36,052 nt of DNA from Halorubrum coriense DSM 10284. GTDB taxonomy: Archaea; Halobacteriota; Halobacteria; Halobacteriales; Haloferacaceae. A program made the translations under genes and the position numbers. Below are positions 24,030-31,819 of this stretch, one piece after another. Each line of letters opens with the position of its first letter. Within the stretch, counting starts at the first letter, position 1. The stretch is taken from contig NZ_AOJL01000027.1 in the NCBI RefSeq assembly GCF_000337035.1, positions 61,389 to 97,440 on the forward strand. Reading direction: 5' to 3'. The notes under the pieces were generated by a model, which was not told the DNA's origin, did no database searches, and saw only the letters and a program-made list of their open reading frames with translations.

Positions 24030-24091
24030 GAGCGGACGGAGAGAGGAGCGGGAACGCGAAGAACGCGAAGGGAGCCGAGTAGGCGCGCCGT

Positions 24092-24994
24092 CTACGAGGC
24101 GGACGGCGACATCTCGATGTTGAGGCTCTTCTGGACGAGCTGGGTGAACGCCATCGAGCAGAGGAAGTACCAGAGGATCCACATCTGGATCGGCCCGACG
24201 ATCCCCGTGTCCCAGGTCACGGTGCCCGCGAGCGGGACGACCAGCTCTTGGGCGGCGACGGCCGGGTACGCGGCGTCCGACCCGCGGTAGCCGATCACCC
24301 AGAACATCCAGAGGAACGCGGGGATGGTGAGGAACATGATCCACACCATCGGGCGGAACTGCTCTTTGAACATGCCGAGCTGGTCGCCCATCGCCTCCAT
24401 CTGCTCCTCCTGGATCTCGTCGAGCGCCTCGTCGTCGTCGCGCTCCTCTGCCGCCTTCCGGCGCTCCTGGATGTCCTTCATCCGCTCTTGGTACGCGCCC
24501 ATCTTCTCCATGTCCATGAGTCCGGCGCGCAGCAGCGTCGAGTACAGCCCCGTGCCGAGCGCGATGACCATGATCACGACGTAGAAGGGGACGACGTTGA
24601 GGAGGGGACCGAGGACGACGTCGATGCCGCCGGCGATCGCGTTCCGAACCGGGGTGACCGCGTAGCCGACGAACGCGCCGACCGTCGCCAGTCCGGCGAG
24701 CTTGTCCCACTTCGACCAGGTCGTCGTCTCCGGCGTCTCCACGTCGCCGCCGCCCGAGTCGTCTTCCATTCCGGCCTCGATGTCGTCGCGGTCGGCCAGG
24801 GCGAAGCCGTCCTCGCCGTCGACGAGGACCTCCTTCTCGATGAGCCGGCCCCACTGCCCGCTGGTTATCTGGTCGCGGACGTCGACCCAACGCACCTCGC
24901 CGCCGCTGGCGTTGTCGAGGACCACTTGGATGGCGTCCCGCATCTCGCCGTCCTCCCGGACGAGCGAGCGGACTCGCCGTTCGACTTTACTCAT
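24092..24994 (-). CDS. DUF106 membrane protein (EMC3/YidC-Oxa1 superfamily)
   Basis: A 300-residue membrane protein. Its N-terminal ~90 residues are charged and soluble. Hydrophobic helices follow at about 98-125 and 131-157, then a cytosolic coiled coil rich in Met, Glu and Arg (MEKMGAYQERMKDIQERRKA onward, about 160-212), and two more helices at about 215-235 and 268-290. The coiled coil between helices plus MFKEQFRPMVWIM is the DUF106 pattern; these archaeal proteins are distant relatives of YidC/Oxa1/EMC3 insertases and likely help insert membrane proteins. On the minus strand CTTAACCG (about 25015-25022) is a box A at leaderless distance. It lies downstream of adk across the 23-bp repeat array. 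Confidence 0.88.
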   Translation of the reverse strand: MSKVERRVRSLVREDGEMRDAIQVVLDNASGGEVRWVDVRDQITSGQWGRLIEKEVLVDGEDGFALADRDDIEAGMEDDSGGGDVETPETTTWSKWDKLAGLATVGAFVGYAVTPVRNAIAGGIDVVLGPLLNVVPFYVVIMVIALGTGLYSTLLRAGLMDMEKMGAYQERMKDIQERRKAAEERDDDEALDEIQEEQMEAMGDQLGMFKEQFRPMVWIMFLTIPAFLWMFWVIGYRGSDAAYPAVAAQELVVPLAGTVTWDTGIVGPIQMWILWYFLCSMAFTQLVQKSLNIEMSPSAS

Positions 24995-25043
24995 TAGCGA
25001 CCGGTTAGCAGTCGACGGTTAAGAACCTTGTAGGATCGCGGCT

Positions 25044-25147
25044 CGGATCGGTTCGCGGCAGCGCCGCGGATCGGCTCGCGACGGTGTCGCGGATCAGTTC
25101 GCGACAGTCTCGCGGATCAGTTCTCGACGGTGTCGCGGATCCGGTCG
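25044..25147. repeat. 23-bp tandem hairpin repeats at the adk 3' end
   Basis: Four copies of a 23-bp unit start at 25044, 25067, 25090 and 25113, with a partial fifth from 25136. The fourth copy contains the adk stop codon (25117-25119) and the rest continue into the adk/EMC3-like gap. Units 1 and 2 contain perfect 6-bp stems with 3-nt loops: CGCGGC-AGC-GCCGCG and CGCGAC-GGT-GTCGCG. Units 3 and 4 have one mismatch each in the stem. Confidence 0.9.
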
Positions 25148-25740
25148 AAGACCTCGTCCGGGGTCGCCTCGCCGTCGACCTCGACGAGCACGCCCTCGTC
25201 GCGGAAGTGGTCGATCACGGGCTCGGTGTTCTCGTAGAACACCTCGAGGCGCTCGCGGGCGGTCTCCTCGGTGTCGTCCTCGCGCTGGACCAGTTCGCCG
25301 CCGCACTCGTCGCAGACGCCGGCCTCCTCGGGCGGCTGGAAGTCGACGTGGAAGTTCGCGCCGCAGTCGTCACAGACCCGGCGTCCGGTGAGCCGGTCGA
25401 CGAGGACCTCCTCGTCGACGTCGAGCAGGATGACGGCGTCGAGGTCCGTGATCTCGGAGAGGTACTCCGCCTGGTCGAGGTTGCGCGGGTACCCGTCCAG
25501 CACGAACCCATCGGCGTCGTCGAGCGCGGCCCGAACGATCTCGTTGACGACGGGGTCGGGGACCAGTTCGCCCGCGTCCATGAACGACTTCGGCGTCCCG
25601 TACTCCGTCTCCATCTCCTTGTTCGCGCGGAGCGCGTCGCCCGTCGTGACGTGCTCGACGCCGTACTCGTCGGCCAGCTTCGCGCTCTGTGTGCCCTTCC
25701 CGGCTCCGGGAGCTCCCAACAGCAGAATTCGGTGACTCAT
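25117..25740 (-). CDS. adk: Adenylate kinase
   Basis: A 207-residue enzyme interconverting ATP + AMP and 2 ADP. P-loop GAPGAGKGT is at residues 9-17, the AMP-binding segment is [20 protein letters not shown] is the usual DGFPR motif variant, and the LID domain carries a structural zinc site with Cys123, Cys126, Cys143 and Cys146. This is the bacterial-like long type with zinc LID, as is usual in haloarchaea. Minus-strand CCTTTAGG (25763-25770) lies 27 nt before the ATG at 25740. The last codons fall inside the 23-bp repeat array, so the C-terminus (RDTVEN) is encoded by a repeat unit. Confidence 0.96.
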   Translation of the reverse strand: MSHRILLLGAPGAGKGTQSAKLADEYGVEHVTTGDALRANKEMETEYGTPKSFMDAGELVPDPVVNEIVRAALDDADGFVLDGYPRNLDQAEYLSEITDLDAVILLDVDEEVLVDRLTGRRVCDDCGANFHVDFQPPEEAGVCDECGGELVQREDDTEETARERLEVFYENTEPVIDHFRDEGVLVEVDGEATPDEVFDRIRDTVEN

Positions 25741-25790
25741 ATCGGAGCGGTCGCGGGCCGCCCCTAAAGGCTTGAAGATTCCGGCCAACC

Positions 25791-26372
25791 CTACTCGCCG
25801 CCGTCGGCACCGTCGGCCGCGGGCTCCTCCGCCACCTCGTCGGCGCGGAGCCGGAGCCCCATCTCCAGTTCGAAGCTCTCCGCGTCGGAGGTCTCGAAGC
25901 CGATCTTCTTGTACAGGGAGACGGCGGCGCGGTTCCACCGCTCGACGGTGAGCCACACCTTCCGGACCCCGTTCGCCTGCCCGTGGCCGAGCAGGCCGCG
26001 GATGAGGTGCGTCCCGATCCCGGCGCGCTGGTACTCCTGGTGGACGAAGATCGCCAGCTCGTAGGCGTCGCCGTCGGGGACGAGCGTCGCGTGGCCGGCC
26101 GCCTCGTCGCCGCACCAGGCGATCACGTTGTAGCAGTCGTCGGCGAGGATCGCGTCGAGCCACTCGCGGATGCGCTTCTCGCCGCCGGGGGGGATCCCCT
26201 GCGCGCGGTCGGCCGGGTCGAAGGTGTCGTACATCTCGACGAGCGTCTCGTGGTCGGCCTCGTTCCCCTCGTAGGGCCGGATCTCGACCTCGCGGTCCTC
26301 GCGGTCGGTGAACGCGGTCGGCGGCGGCGGGAACTCGTCCGCCACCGCGTCCGGGTAGCCTCGGTCGCTCAT
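25791..26372 (-). CDS. GNAT family N-acetyltransferase
   Basis: A 193-residue acetyltransferase. The acetyl-CoA pyrophosphate loop (motif A) is seen in [20 protein letters not shown] (Q-x-x-G-I-G), followed by [21 protein letters not shown], the usual motif B. The acceptor is unknown. The C-terminus is an acidic Ala/Glu tail. Its ATG overlaps the stop codon of the upstream UspA gene by four bases, so the two are translationally coupled; a Usp-acetyltransferase pair suggests stress-linked acetylation, but this is inference. Confidence 0.88.
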   Translation of the reverse strand: MSDRGYPDAVADEFPPPPTAFTDREDREVEIRPYEGNEADHETLVEMYDTFDPADRAQGIPPGGEKRIREWLDAILADDCYNVIAWCGDEAAGHATLVPDGDAYELAIFVHQEYQRAGIGTHLIRGLLGHGQANGVRKVWLTVERWNRAAVSLYKKIGFETSDAESFELEMGLRLRADEVAEEPAADGADGGE

Positions 26373-26737
26373 CTGACCAGCGTGACCGACGTCTTCGCGT
26401 TCAACAGGACGAACTCGGCGATCGACCCGATCGTGATCTTCCCCATCGGGCTCGTGTGCCCGCCGCCGAGGACGATCTCCTCGAACGCCTCCGTCTCGGC
26501 GATCTCCACCAGTCGGCTTCCGGGATCTCCCTCGACGCGCCGCACCTCGGCGTCGATCCCCGCCTCGTCGACGGCCGCCTCGGCGCGGTCGACGACCTCC
26601 GCCGGGGCGACCGACGAGTCGTCGTTGTCAACCACGGCGATCGTCAGGTCGTCGTTCGCGACCGCCGCGCGCTCGACCGTCCGGTCGAGCGCGCGGAACG
26701 AGTCGTCGCTGCCACCGATACCGCAGAGCACCTTCAT
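26369..26737 (-). CDS. Universal stress protein (UspA family), variant ATP motif
   Basis: A 122-residue short Usp domain ([19 protein letters not shown] at the start; [15 protein letters not shown] near the end). Compared with G-x2-G-x9-G-S, the second glycine is replaced by His, so nucleotide binding may be lost or changed. Its N-terminal signature GIGGSDDS also departs from the usual DGS. Minus-strand TTTTGTAT (26760-26767) is a box A 27 nt before the ATG at 26737, which supports that start over an ATG nine codons upstream. It is coupled to the GNAT gene. Confidence 0.85.
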   Translation of the reverse strand: MKVLCGIGGSDDSFRALDRTVERAAVANDDLTIAVVDNDDSSVAPAEVVDRAEAAVDEAGIDAEVRRVEGDPGSRLVEIAETEAFEEIVLGGGHTSPMGKITIGSIAEFVLLNAKTSVTLVR

Positions 26738-26852
26738 GTGCCACCCCTCCACGCGGCGATACAAAAGTGGATCTCCGATGACGCGGGTGGAGCCACGCGG
26801 CCGTCGCCGGATCGGCTCTCGATCGCCGTCCGCCGCGCCGCGAGAAATGTTT

Positions 26853-26892
26853 TTACAACCGTTGTAATATAATTTATTAAAAATAATTAGTC
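26853..26892. promoter_or_regulatory. Orphan AT-rich promoter-like island with 15-bp palindrome
   Basis: Within the 312-bp gap 26738-27049, bases 26846-26892 are almost entirely A/T. They begin with the perfect palindrome TTACAAC-C-GTTGTAA (26853-26867) and continue into TATAATTTATTAAAAATAA, which contains good box A matches on both strands. No recognised gene starts at the expected distance on the minus strand; on the plus strand only a 25-codon frame follows. The palindrome has the size of a TetR/MarR-type operator (inference). Confidence 0.5.
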
Positions 26893-26917
26893 ATGATTCT
26901 CCGTCGCAACGGACGCG

Positions 26918-26995
26918 ATGTCAGACAACCGAGAGCGAGCGGACGAGGCGAGGGTCGTGACGCTCCGACCGGCAGCGTCGTCGTCGCCCGAGTGA
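26918..26995 (+). other. Candidate 25-codon micro-ORF or gene remnant
   Basis: ATG TCA GAC AAC starts a 25-residue frame (MSDNRERADEARVVTLRPA, then ASSSPE and a stop). The first residues look like a normal haloarchaeal N-terminus, and the frame sits about 40 nt after the AT-rich island. It may be a small protein, the 5' scar of a deleted gene, or chance. Nothing else is seen in this gap except the box A of the next gene (CTTTTGTCC, about 27020-27028). Confidence 0.25.
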
Positions 26996-27049
26996 GACCG
27001 GTAACCGGCCACCGACAAGCCTTTTGTCCGCCCGTGGAGTTTCAGACGT

Positions 27050-27757
27050 ATGAGCGATCACACCGGTCCGTCGGCCGACTCGACCGACGGACCGGACGAC
27101 CCCGTCGCCGACCGAACTCCGCCGGAGGACGGTGAGCCGGACGGGGACGACTCGGCCGACACCCCCCGGGGTGACGAGGCGGACGAGGAGCAATCGACCA
27201 CCGGGACGGACGCGACCGACGCAGACGTCCCCCGCGACGTCCGGAAGTACGAGCGGTTCAAGAAGATGGACGGGGCGCGCTACGAGCGCGTCAACGAGTT
27301 CCTCCGGGACCGGACGTACATCACGGCCCGCGAGTGGGCGATCGCGCGGCTCTGCGCCGACTTCCGCACGGAGACCGGCGTCGAGATGACGAAGATCGGC
27401 GAGAACCTCCCGGAACTCGTCCCCTTCATGACGGACACGTACACGCCGCAGGCGGTCAATCAGGCGCGCTACTCCTTCGAGGAGAAGGTGACGAAGGCGG
27501 GCGCGACGTTCCTCTACGGCGCGATGTCCGGGTTCTTCACCGCCGAGGACTTAGACGAGATGATGTACGAGGTGACGGAGGTCGCGAAGTTCCTCTTGGA
27601 GGTCGAGGGCGTCGACCTCGCGGTCGCCGACGAGCTGGAGGCCGAAGACAAGATCAGCGAGGTGATGCGCGACGTGCGGGCCTCCTCCGCGGACCTCCGC
27701 GGCGAGGAGGTTCGCTGTCCCGAGTGCGGTCACGTCCACGAGCCGACAGAGGAGTGA
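27050..27757 (+). CDS. Conserved haloarchaeal protein (DUF5806-like) with zinc-ribbon end
   Basis: A 235-residue protein. Residues 1-60 are a very acidic disordered tail; residues 62-215 form a compact helical domain (RKYERFKKMDGARYERVNEF, TYITAREWAIARLCADFRTE, EMTKIGENLPELVPFMTDTY). The end, EVRCPECGHVHEPTEE, has a C-P-x-C-G-H half zinc ribbon. I think it matches a haloarchaea-specific domain of unknown function (DUF5806), but I am not certain of the number. A box A-like CTTTTGT lies about 27 nt before the ATG. The histidine kinase gene begins 2 bp after its stop, so they form an operon and may share a pathway. Confidence 0.78.
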   Translation: MSDHTGPSADSTDGPDDPVADRTPPEDGEPDGDDSADTPRGDEADEEQSTTGTDATDADVPRDVRKYERFKKMDGARYERVNEFLRDRTYITAREWAIARLCADFRTETGVEMTKIGENLPELVPFMTDTYTPQAVNQARYSFEEKVTKAGATFLYGAMSGFFTAEDLDEMMYEVTEVAKFLLEVEGVDLAVADELEAEDKISEVMRDVRASSADLRGEEVRCPECGHVHEPTEE

Positions 27758-27759
27758 GC

Positions 27760-29451
27760 ATGAACCGGTTCCCAGGGGCGATCGACGCGACGCCCGACCC
27801 GACGCTGGTCGTCGACGGCGACGGCGTCGTCCACGCCGGGACGCCGAGCGTCGAGGCGGTGTTCGGACTCGACCCGGCGGAGCTGGCCGGCCGATCGATC
27901 GACGAGGTGTTCGAGGACCCGACCGAGCTGGACTGGGGGAGCGCCCCGTCGATGGCGTCCTCCGAGGACGGCGAGAAGGGCGACGGCGACGATAGCGGCG
28001 AAAGCGGAAACGACGAGGGCGACGAGGACATCGCTCGGACCGACGGTCCCGGGGACGCGGGGGTGTCGGGGACCCGGCACGACGTGACGGCGCTGATCGA
28101 GACGACGCGGGCCGGCGAGGCGCGGTCGCTGGCCGACGGGTTCGAGCTGGCCGTGCGCCGCGGCGACGGGGTCCTCGTGCCGGTTCGGGTCAGCGTCGGC
28201 CCGTTCGAGCTCGACGGCGAGCCGTACGCGGTCGTCACGGCGATAGACGTCTCGGACGAGCGGACGCGGCGGCTGGCGCTCCAGCGCCGCACGGAGACGC
28301 TCGAATCCCTCCACGAGGCGACCCGGGAGCTGTTGAAGACGACCGACAAGCGGGCGGCCGCCGGGGCGGCGGTGTCGTACGTCGAAGACGTGCTGGGCCA
28401 TCCGATCGCCGCGATCTGGCTACACGACGAGGACGCCGACGCCCTCGAACCGGTCGTCTGGACCGACAGCGCCGAGGCGGTCGTCGGCGACCACCCGACG
28501 TTCGCGGCCGACGAGCCGAGCATCACCTGGGACGTCTTCGAGAGCGGCGAGCCGACGTACGTGGCGGACGTCGGCGACGACCCCGACCGCTACAGCGACG
28601 ACGCGACGATCCGGAGCGAACTCGTCGTCCCGCTGGGGCGGTACGGGGTGTTGAACATCGGTGCCACGGCCGCCGACGCCTTCGACGATTCCGACCTGGC
28701 GATCGCGCGCATCTGGGCGGCGACGGTGACGATGGTGCTCGTCCGGATCGAGCGGGAGCGGCAGCTCAAACGTCGCGAGGCGGAGGTGTCGCGCGAGCGC
28801 GACCGGCTGGAGGAGTTCGCCAGCCTCGTCTCGCACGACCTGCGCAGCCCGCTCAACGTCGCCGCCGGGAACCTCGAGATCGTCACCGACCGGCTCGCCG
28901 GGGAGTCGATAGACGCCGCGGAGCTGGGGGCGGTGAAGCGCTCGCTCGACCGGATGGACGCGCTCATCGAGGACCTGCTCGCGCTGGCGCGACAGGGTGC
29001 CGGCATCGACGAGACCGAGCCCGTGACCCTGGCCGACCTCGCCGCCGAGTGCTGGTCGACCGTCGACACCGAGTCGGCGACGCTGTCGGTCGAGACGGAG
29101 GCCGTCGTCGCCGCGGACCGCAGCCGCCTCCGGCAGGCGCTGGAGAACCTCTTCGGCAACGCGGTCGAGCACGCCGGACCCGACGTCACGGTCGAAATCG
29201 GCGCGCTCGACGACGGCGACGGGTTCTACCTCGCGGACGACGGCCCCGGGATCGACCCGGAGCGCCGCGAGGAGGTGTTCGAGGCGGGGATGACGACCGA
29301 CCCGGAGGGCACCGGCTTCGGGCTGAAGATCGTCGGGGAAGTCGCGGAGGCGCACGGGTGGACGGTGGAACTCGTCGCGGGCGAGCGCGGCGGCGCGCGG
29401 TTCGAGTTCCGCGGCGTCGACTTCGACTCGGCCGACGGGAGCGGCGAGTAG
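27760..29451 (+). CDS. PAS-GAF sensor histidine kinase
   Basis: A 563-residue soluble sensor kinase with no membrane helix. A PAS domain opens the protein (FPGAIDATPDPTLVVDGDGV) and is interrupted by an acidic Ser/Gly/Glu insertion (about residues 68-99) before FELAVRRGDGVLVPVRVSVGP. A GAF domain covers about 190-335. HisKA has the phospho-acceptor His359 in LVSHDLRSPLN; HATPase has N-box ENLFGNAVEH (Asn467), G1 DDGPGID and G2 GTGFGLKIV. No response regulator is encoded next to it, as is usual for haloarchaeal kinases. It is co-transcribed with the DUF5806-like gene (2-bp gap). The signal is unknown. Confidence 0.92.
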   Translation: MNRFPGAIDATPDPTLVVDGDGVVHAGTPSVEAVFGLDPAELAGRSIDEVFEDPTELDWGSAPSMASSEDGEKGDGDDSGESGNDEGDEDIARTDGPGDAGVSGTRHDVTALIETTRAGEARSLADGFELAVRRGDGVLVPVRVSVGPFELDGEPYAVVTAIDVSDERTRRLALQRRTETLESLHEATRELLKTTDKRAAAGAAVSYVEDVLGHPIAAIWLHDEDADALEPVVWTDSAEAVVGDHPTFAADEPSITWDVFESGEPTYVADVGDDPDRYSDDATIRSELVVPLGRYGVLNIGATAADAFDDSDLAIARIWAATVTMVLVRIERERQLKRREAEVSRERDRLEEFASLVSHDLRSPLNVAAGNLEIVTDRLAGESIDAAELGAVKRSLDRMDALIEDLLALARQGAGIDETEPVTLADLAAECWSTVDTESATLSVETEAVVAADRSRLRQALENLFGNAVEHAGPDVTVEIGALDDGDGFYLADDGPGIDPERREEVFEAGMTTDPEGTGFGLKIVGEVAEAHGWTVELVAGERGGARFEFRGVDFDSADGSGE

Positions 29452-29484
29452 GCGGAGGAGGGCGACCGCGGGCCGACAGATCCC

Positions 29485-31206
29485 TCAGTCGTCGGCGGTC
29501 GCCGCGCTCGCCGGGTCGAGCCCGTCGCCGTGGTCGGGGACCGTGCCGTCGTCGTTCCAGCCGCGGAGCGCGTAGTACTCCGAGAGCGCCGCGTCGAACC
29601 CCTCGATCGCGTCGGCGTACGGGAGGGTGTCGTCGCTCCGGTCGAAGCCGCGGGCGTTATTGAACGCGCGCTCCAGCTCGACGATCCGCGCGCCGAGCGC
29701 CTGGAGGTCGTCGTAGTCGGCGTCGAGGAGCGCGGCGAGTCGGTCGTCGGTCACCGTCCCCCGCGAGAACTTACAGACGACCGCGGAGTCGAGGACCGCG
29801 TTGCGGTTCTCCTTCGCGACGAGCTTCGGCGGCTTCCCGTCGAGCCCCTGGGGATCGAGCGCCTCGTCCGGGTCGACGAGCGGGTACTCGTACGGGTAGA
29901 ACTCGCCGTACATGTGGTCCGCGCCGCGGTTCGCGGTCGCGAACGCGAGCCCCTGGCCGTTCAGCGCGCGGCCGTCGTGCCCGGAGAATGCCATCCCCTT
30001 CACCGTCCAGTCGTCCGCGCCGAACTCCTCGTGGGCGCGGTGGACGCCCTCCGCGAGCTTGTCGCCGACGCCCTCGCGGTAGGCGATCTGCTCGACGAGC
30101 GACCGGACGAGCCCCGCGTTGCCGAACTCGTCTTCGCTCTCCAAGAACATCGAGACGACGTCGCCACAGGAGATGGTGTCCATCCCGAGCTCGTCGCACA
30201 GCTCGTTCGCGCGCATCACGTCGACCACGTCGTCGACGCCCGCGTTCGAGCCGAACGCCATCACCGTCTCGAACTCCGGTCCCTCCGTCTCGACGCCGGT
30301 CGCCTCGTCGCGGGTGGGGAGCTTACAGGCGAACGCGCACTGCGAGCAGGTCGCCTTCTTGTACTTCTTCTCTTCGACGCGGTCGCCGGAGATCCCCTCG
30401 GCGCCCTCGAAAGAGGTCTCCGCGAAGTAGTACGACGGGAGCGCGTCGACCTCGTTCGCCAGCTCCGTCACGCTCGTCGTCCCCTGCCGTTTCATGATCG
30501 AGTCGGAGGTGGCCGCCTCACGGTGGACCTCGCCCGCCTCGTCGGGCCAGTCGAGGTCGATCTCGGGAGCCGCGTCGCCGGCAAACGTGAGCGCCTTCAC
30601 GCCCTTCGCCCCGAGGACGGCGCCGAGCCCGCCGCGCCCGAACGCCCGCGTATCGGAGGTCATGATCGACGCGAACCGCACCTCGTTCTCGCCCGCGGGA
30701 CCGACGCAGGCGACGTGTTCGGGCTCCAACTCGTGCGTCTCCGCGAACCGGTCGGAGACGGCCGACACCTCGGCCTCGGCCAGGTCGTCGACCGCCTCGA
30801 AGGTCACGTCCGGCTCGCCGCCCGGGCCGATCTCGCGGACGTGGACCGCGAGCAGGTCGTCGCTCGCCCCCACTATCTCGACGGCGGCGTACCCCGCGCC
30901 GGTGAAATTGCGCGAGAGGAACCCGCCCGCGTTCGACGAGCAGAGGCCGTTCGTGAGCGGCGAGAGGCTCGTGGCGGCCATCCGCCCGGTGTAGGAGGTC
31001 GTCGAGTACTGCATCGGCCCCGTCGAGAGGTAGAGGCGGTTCTCCGGGCCGAGCGGGTCGGCGTCGAACGGGATCCGGTCGTACGCGAGCGACGTGTTGA
31101 GCCCGCGGCCGCCGACGAACGACGCCAGTCGGTCGTCGATCCGGGTCGTCGACGCGGTCCGCTCCGTCAGGTCGATCGTGAGGAGCGGGCCCTGTGCGTG
31201 TCTCAT
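29485..31206 (-). CDS. Aldehyde:ferredoxin oxidoreductase family protein
   Basis: A 573-residue tungsten- or molybdenum-pterin enzyme oxidising an aldehyde to the acid with ferredoxin as electron acceptor. The [4Fe-4S] ligands are in CSQCAFAC (Cys287, Cys290, Cys294) and CKFS (Cys478). Pterin-binding segments are GGRGLNTSLAYDRIP (N-terminal) and GPAGENEVRFASIM near 169-182. GHDGRALNGQGLAFATANRG replaces the usual D-P-R-x-x-x-G-x-L cofactor loop. Length is slightly under the 600-residue norm. The substrate is unknown. Minus-strand AGTTTTATCG (31230-31239) is a box A at leaderless distance from the ATG at 31206. Convergent to the histidine kinase (33-bp gap). Confidence 0.9.
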   Translation of the reverse strand: MRHAQGPLLTIDLTERTASTTRIDDRLASFVGGRGLNTSLAYDRIPFDADPLGPENRLYLSTGPMQYSTTSYTGRMAATSLSPLTNGLCSSNAGGFLSRNFTGAGYAAVEIVGASDDLLAVHVREIGPGGEPDVTFEAVDDLAEAEVSAVSDRFAETHELEPEHVACVGPAGENEVRFASIMTSDTRAFGRGGLGAVLGAKGVKALTFAGDAAPEIDLDWPDEAGEVHREAATSDSIMKRQGTTSVTELANEVDALPSYYFAETSFEGAEGISGDRVEEKKYKKATCSQCAFACKLPTRDEATGVETEGPEFETVMAFGSNAGVDDVVDVMRANELCDELGMDTISCGDVVSMFLESEDEFGNAGLVRSLVEQIAYREGVGDKLAEGVHRAHEEFGADDWTVKGMAFSGHDGRALNGQGLAFATANRGADHMYGEFYPYEYPLVDPDEALDPQGLDGKPPKLVAKENRNAVLDSAVVCKFSRGTVTDDRLAALLDADYDDLQALGARIVELERAFNNARGFDRSDDTLPYADAIEGFDAALSEYYALRGWNDDGTVPDHGDGLDPASAATADD

Positions 31207-31273
31207 GCGGGTACGGAACGCGCGAGCGGCGATAAAACTCGGGGTGGGATCGGACGCCCGTGATCGCGGGCCG

Positions 31274-31783
31274 TCAGCCGTCGAGGACGTGGTGCGTCAC
31301 CGCGTCGACGCCCGACTCGGCGGTGTCCAGCGTCGCGACGCGGAACGAGTCGTCCGCGCCGTCGACCGGAATCGGAAGCCCGCCGGGGTTCACCCGAACG
31401 GTCCCGTCGCGCTCCTCGACGCCGTGCGCGTGGCTGTGGCCGTGGAGCACGTAGTCGTAGTCGCCGCAGTCGACGAGCGCGTCGACGACGAGAGAGCTCG
31501 TGCCGTGGGTGACGGCGATATCCGTACCATCGAACGAGAGCGCGGCGGCCTCGCCGTGGTATTCGCCGAACTCCTCGACGGTCGACTCGACCGCCCACTC
31601 GCCGTCGTTGTTCCCGCGGACGGCGTGGAACGCGAAGTCGGCGTCGAACGGGGTCACGGAGAAGGGGGCGACGAAGTCGCCGCAGTGGACGACCGCGTCG
31701 ACCCCCTCGCGCTCGAACAGCGAGACGGCCGCCTCGACCGCGGCCAGGTCGTCGTGCGTGTCGGAGACGATGCCGATCGGCAT
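31274..31783 (-). CDS. MJ0936/YfcE-type metallophosphodiesterase
   Basis: A 169-residue calcineurin-like phosphoesterase. All five metal-site motifs are visible: SDTHDD (Asp8, His10), HCGDF, RGNNDGE, VTHGTS and LHGHSHAHG. Archaeal relatives hydrolyse phosphodiesters such as bis-p-nitrophenyl phosphate in vitro; the physiological substrate is unsettled, with 2',3'- or 3',5'-cyclic nucleotides among the proposals. The ATG at 31783 begins directly at the conserved first strand; the frame extends eight codons upstream to 31807, but the box-like GTTGAAGT (31806-31813, minus strand) makes 31783 the better choice. Confidence 0.9.
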   Translation of the reverse strand: MPIGIVSDTHDDLAAVEAAVSLFEREGVDAVVHCGDFVAPFSVTPFDADFAFHAVRGNNDGEWAVESTVEEFGEYHGEAAALSFDGTDIAVTHGTSSLVVDALVDCGDYDYVLHGHSHAHGVEERDGTVRVNPGGLPIPVDGADDSFRVATLDTAESGVDAVTHHVLDG

Positions 31784-31819
31784 ACCGGCCGGTCGCCGCC
31801 GCGCCACTTCAACCCCCGG

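Noticed and set aside
26893-27135. An 80-codon frame after the AT-rich island
   Set aside because: It overlaps the start of the next gene by 86 bases and its translation is Arg-rich and basic, unlike the acidic proteome; the 25-codon frame at 26918 is the better, still weak, candidate.
29530-31263. A 577-codon open frame opposite the aldehyde oxidoreductase gene
   Set aside because: Antisense shadow; the minus-strand product has Fe-S cysteines and a box A at the right place. The same reasoning applies to the long frames at 2110-3960, 21620-23125 and 31094-32950.
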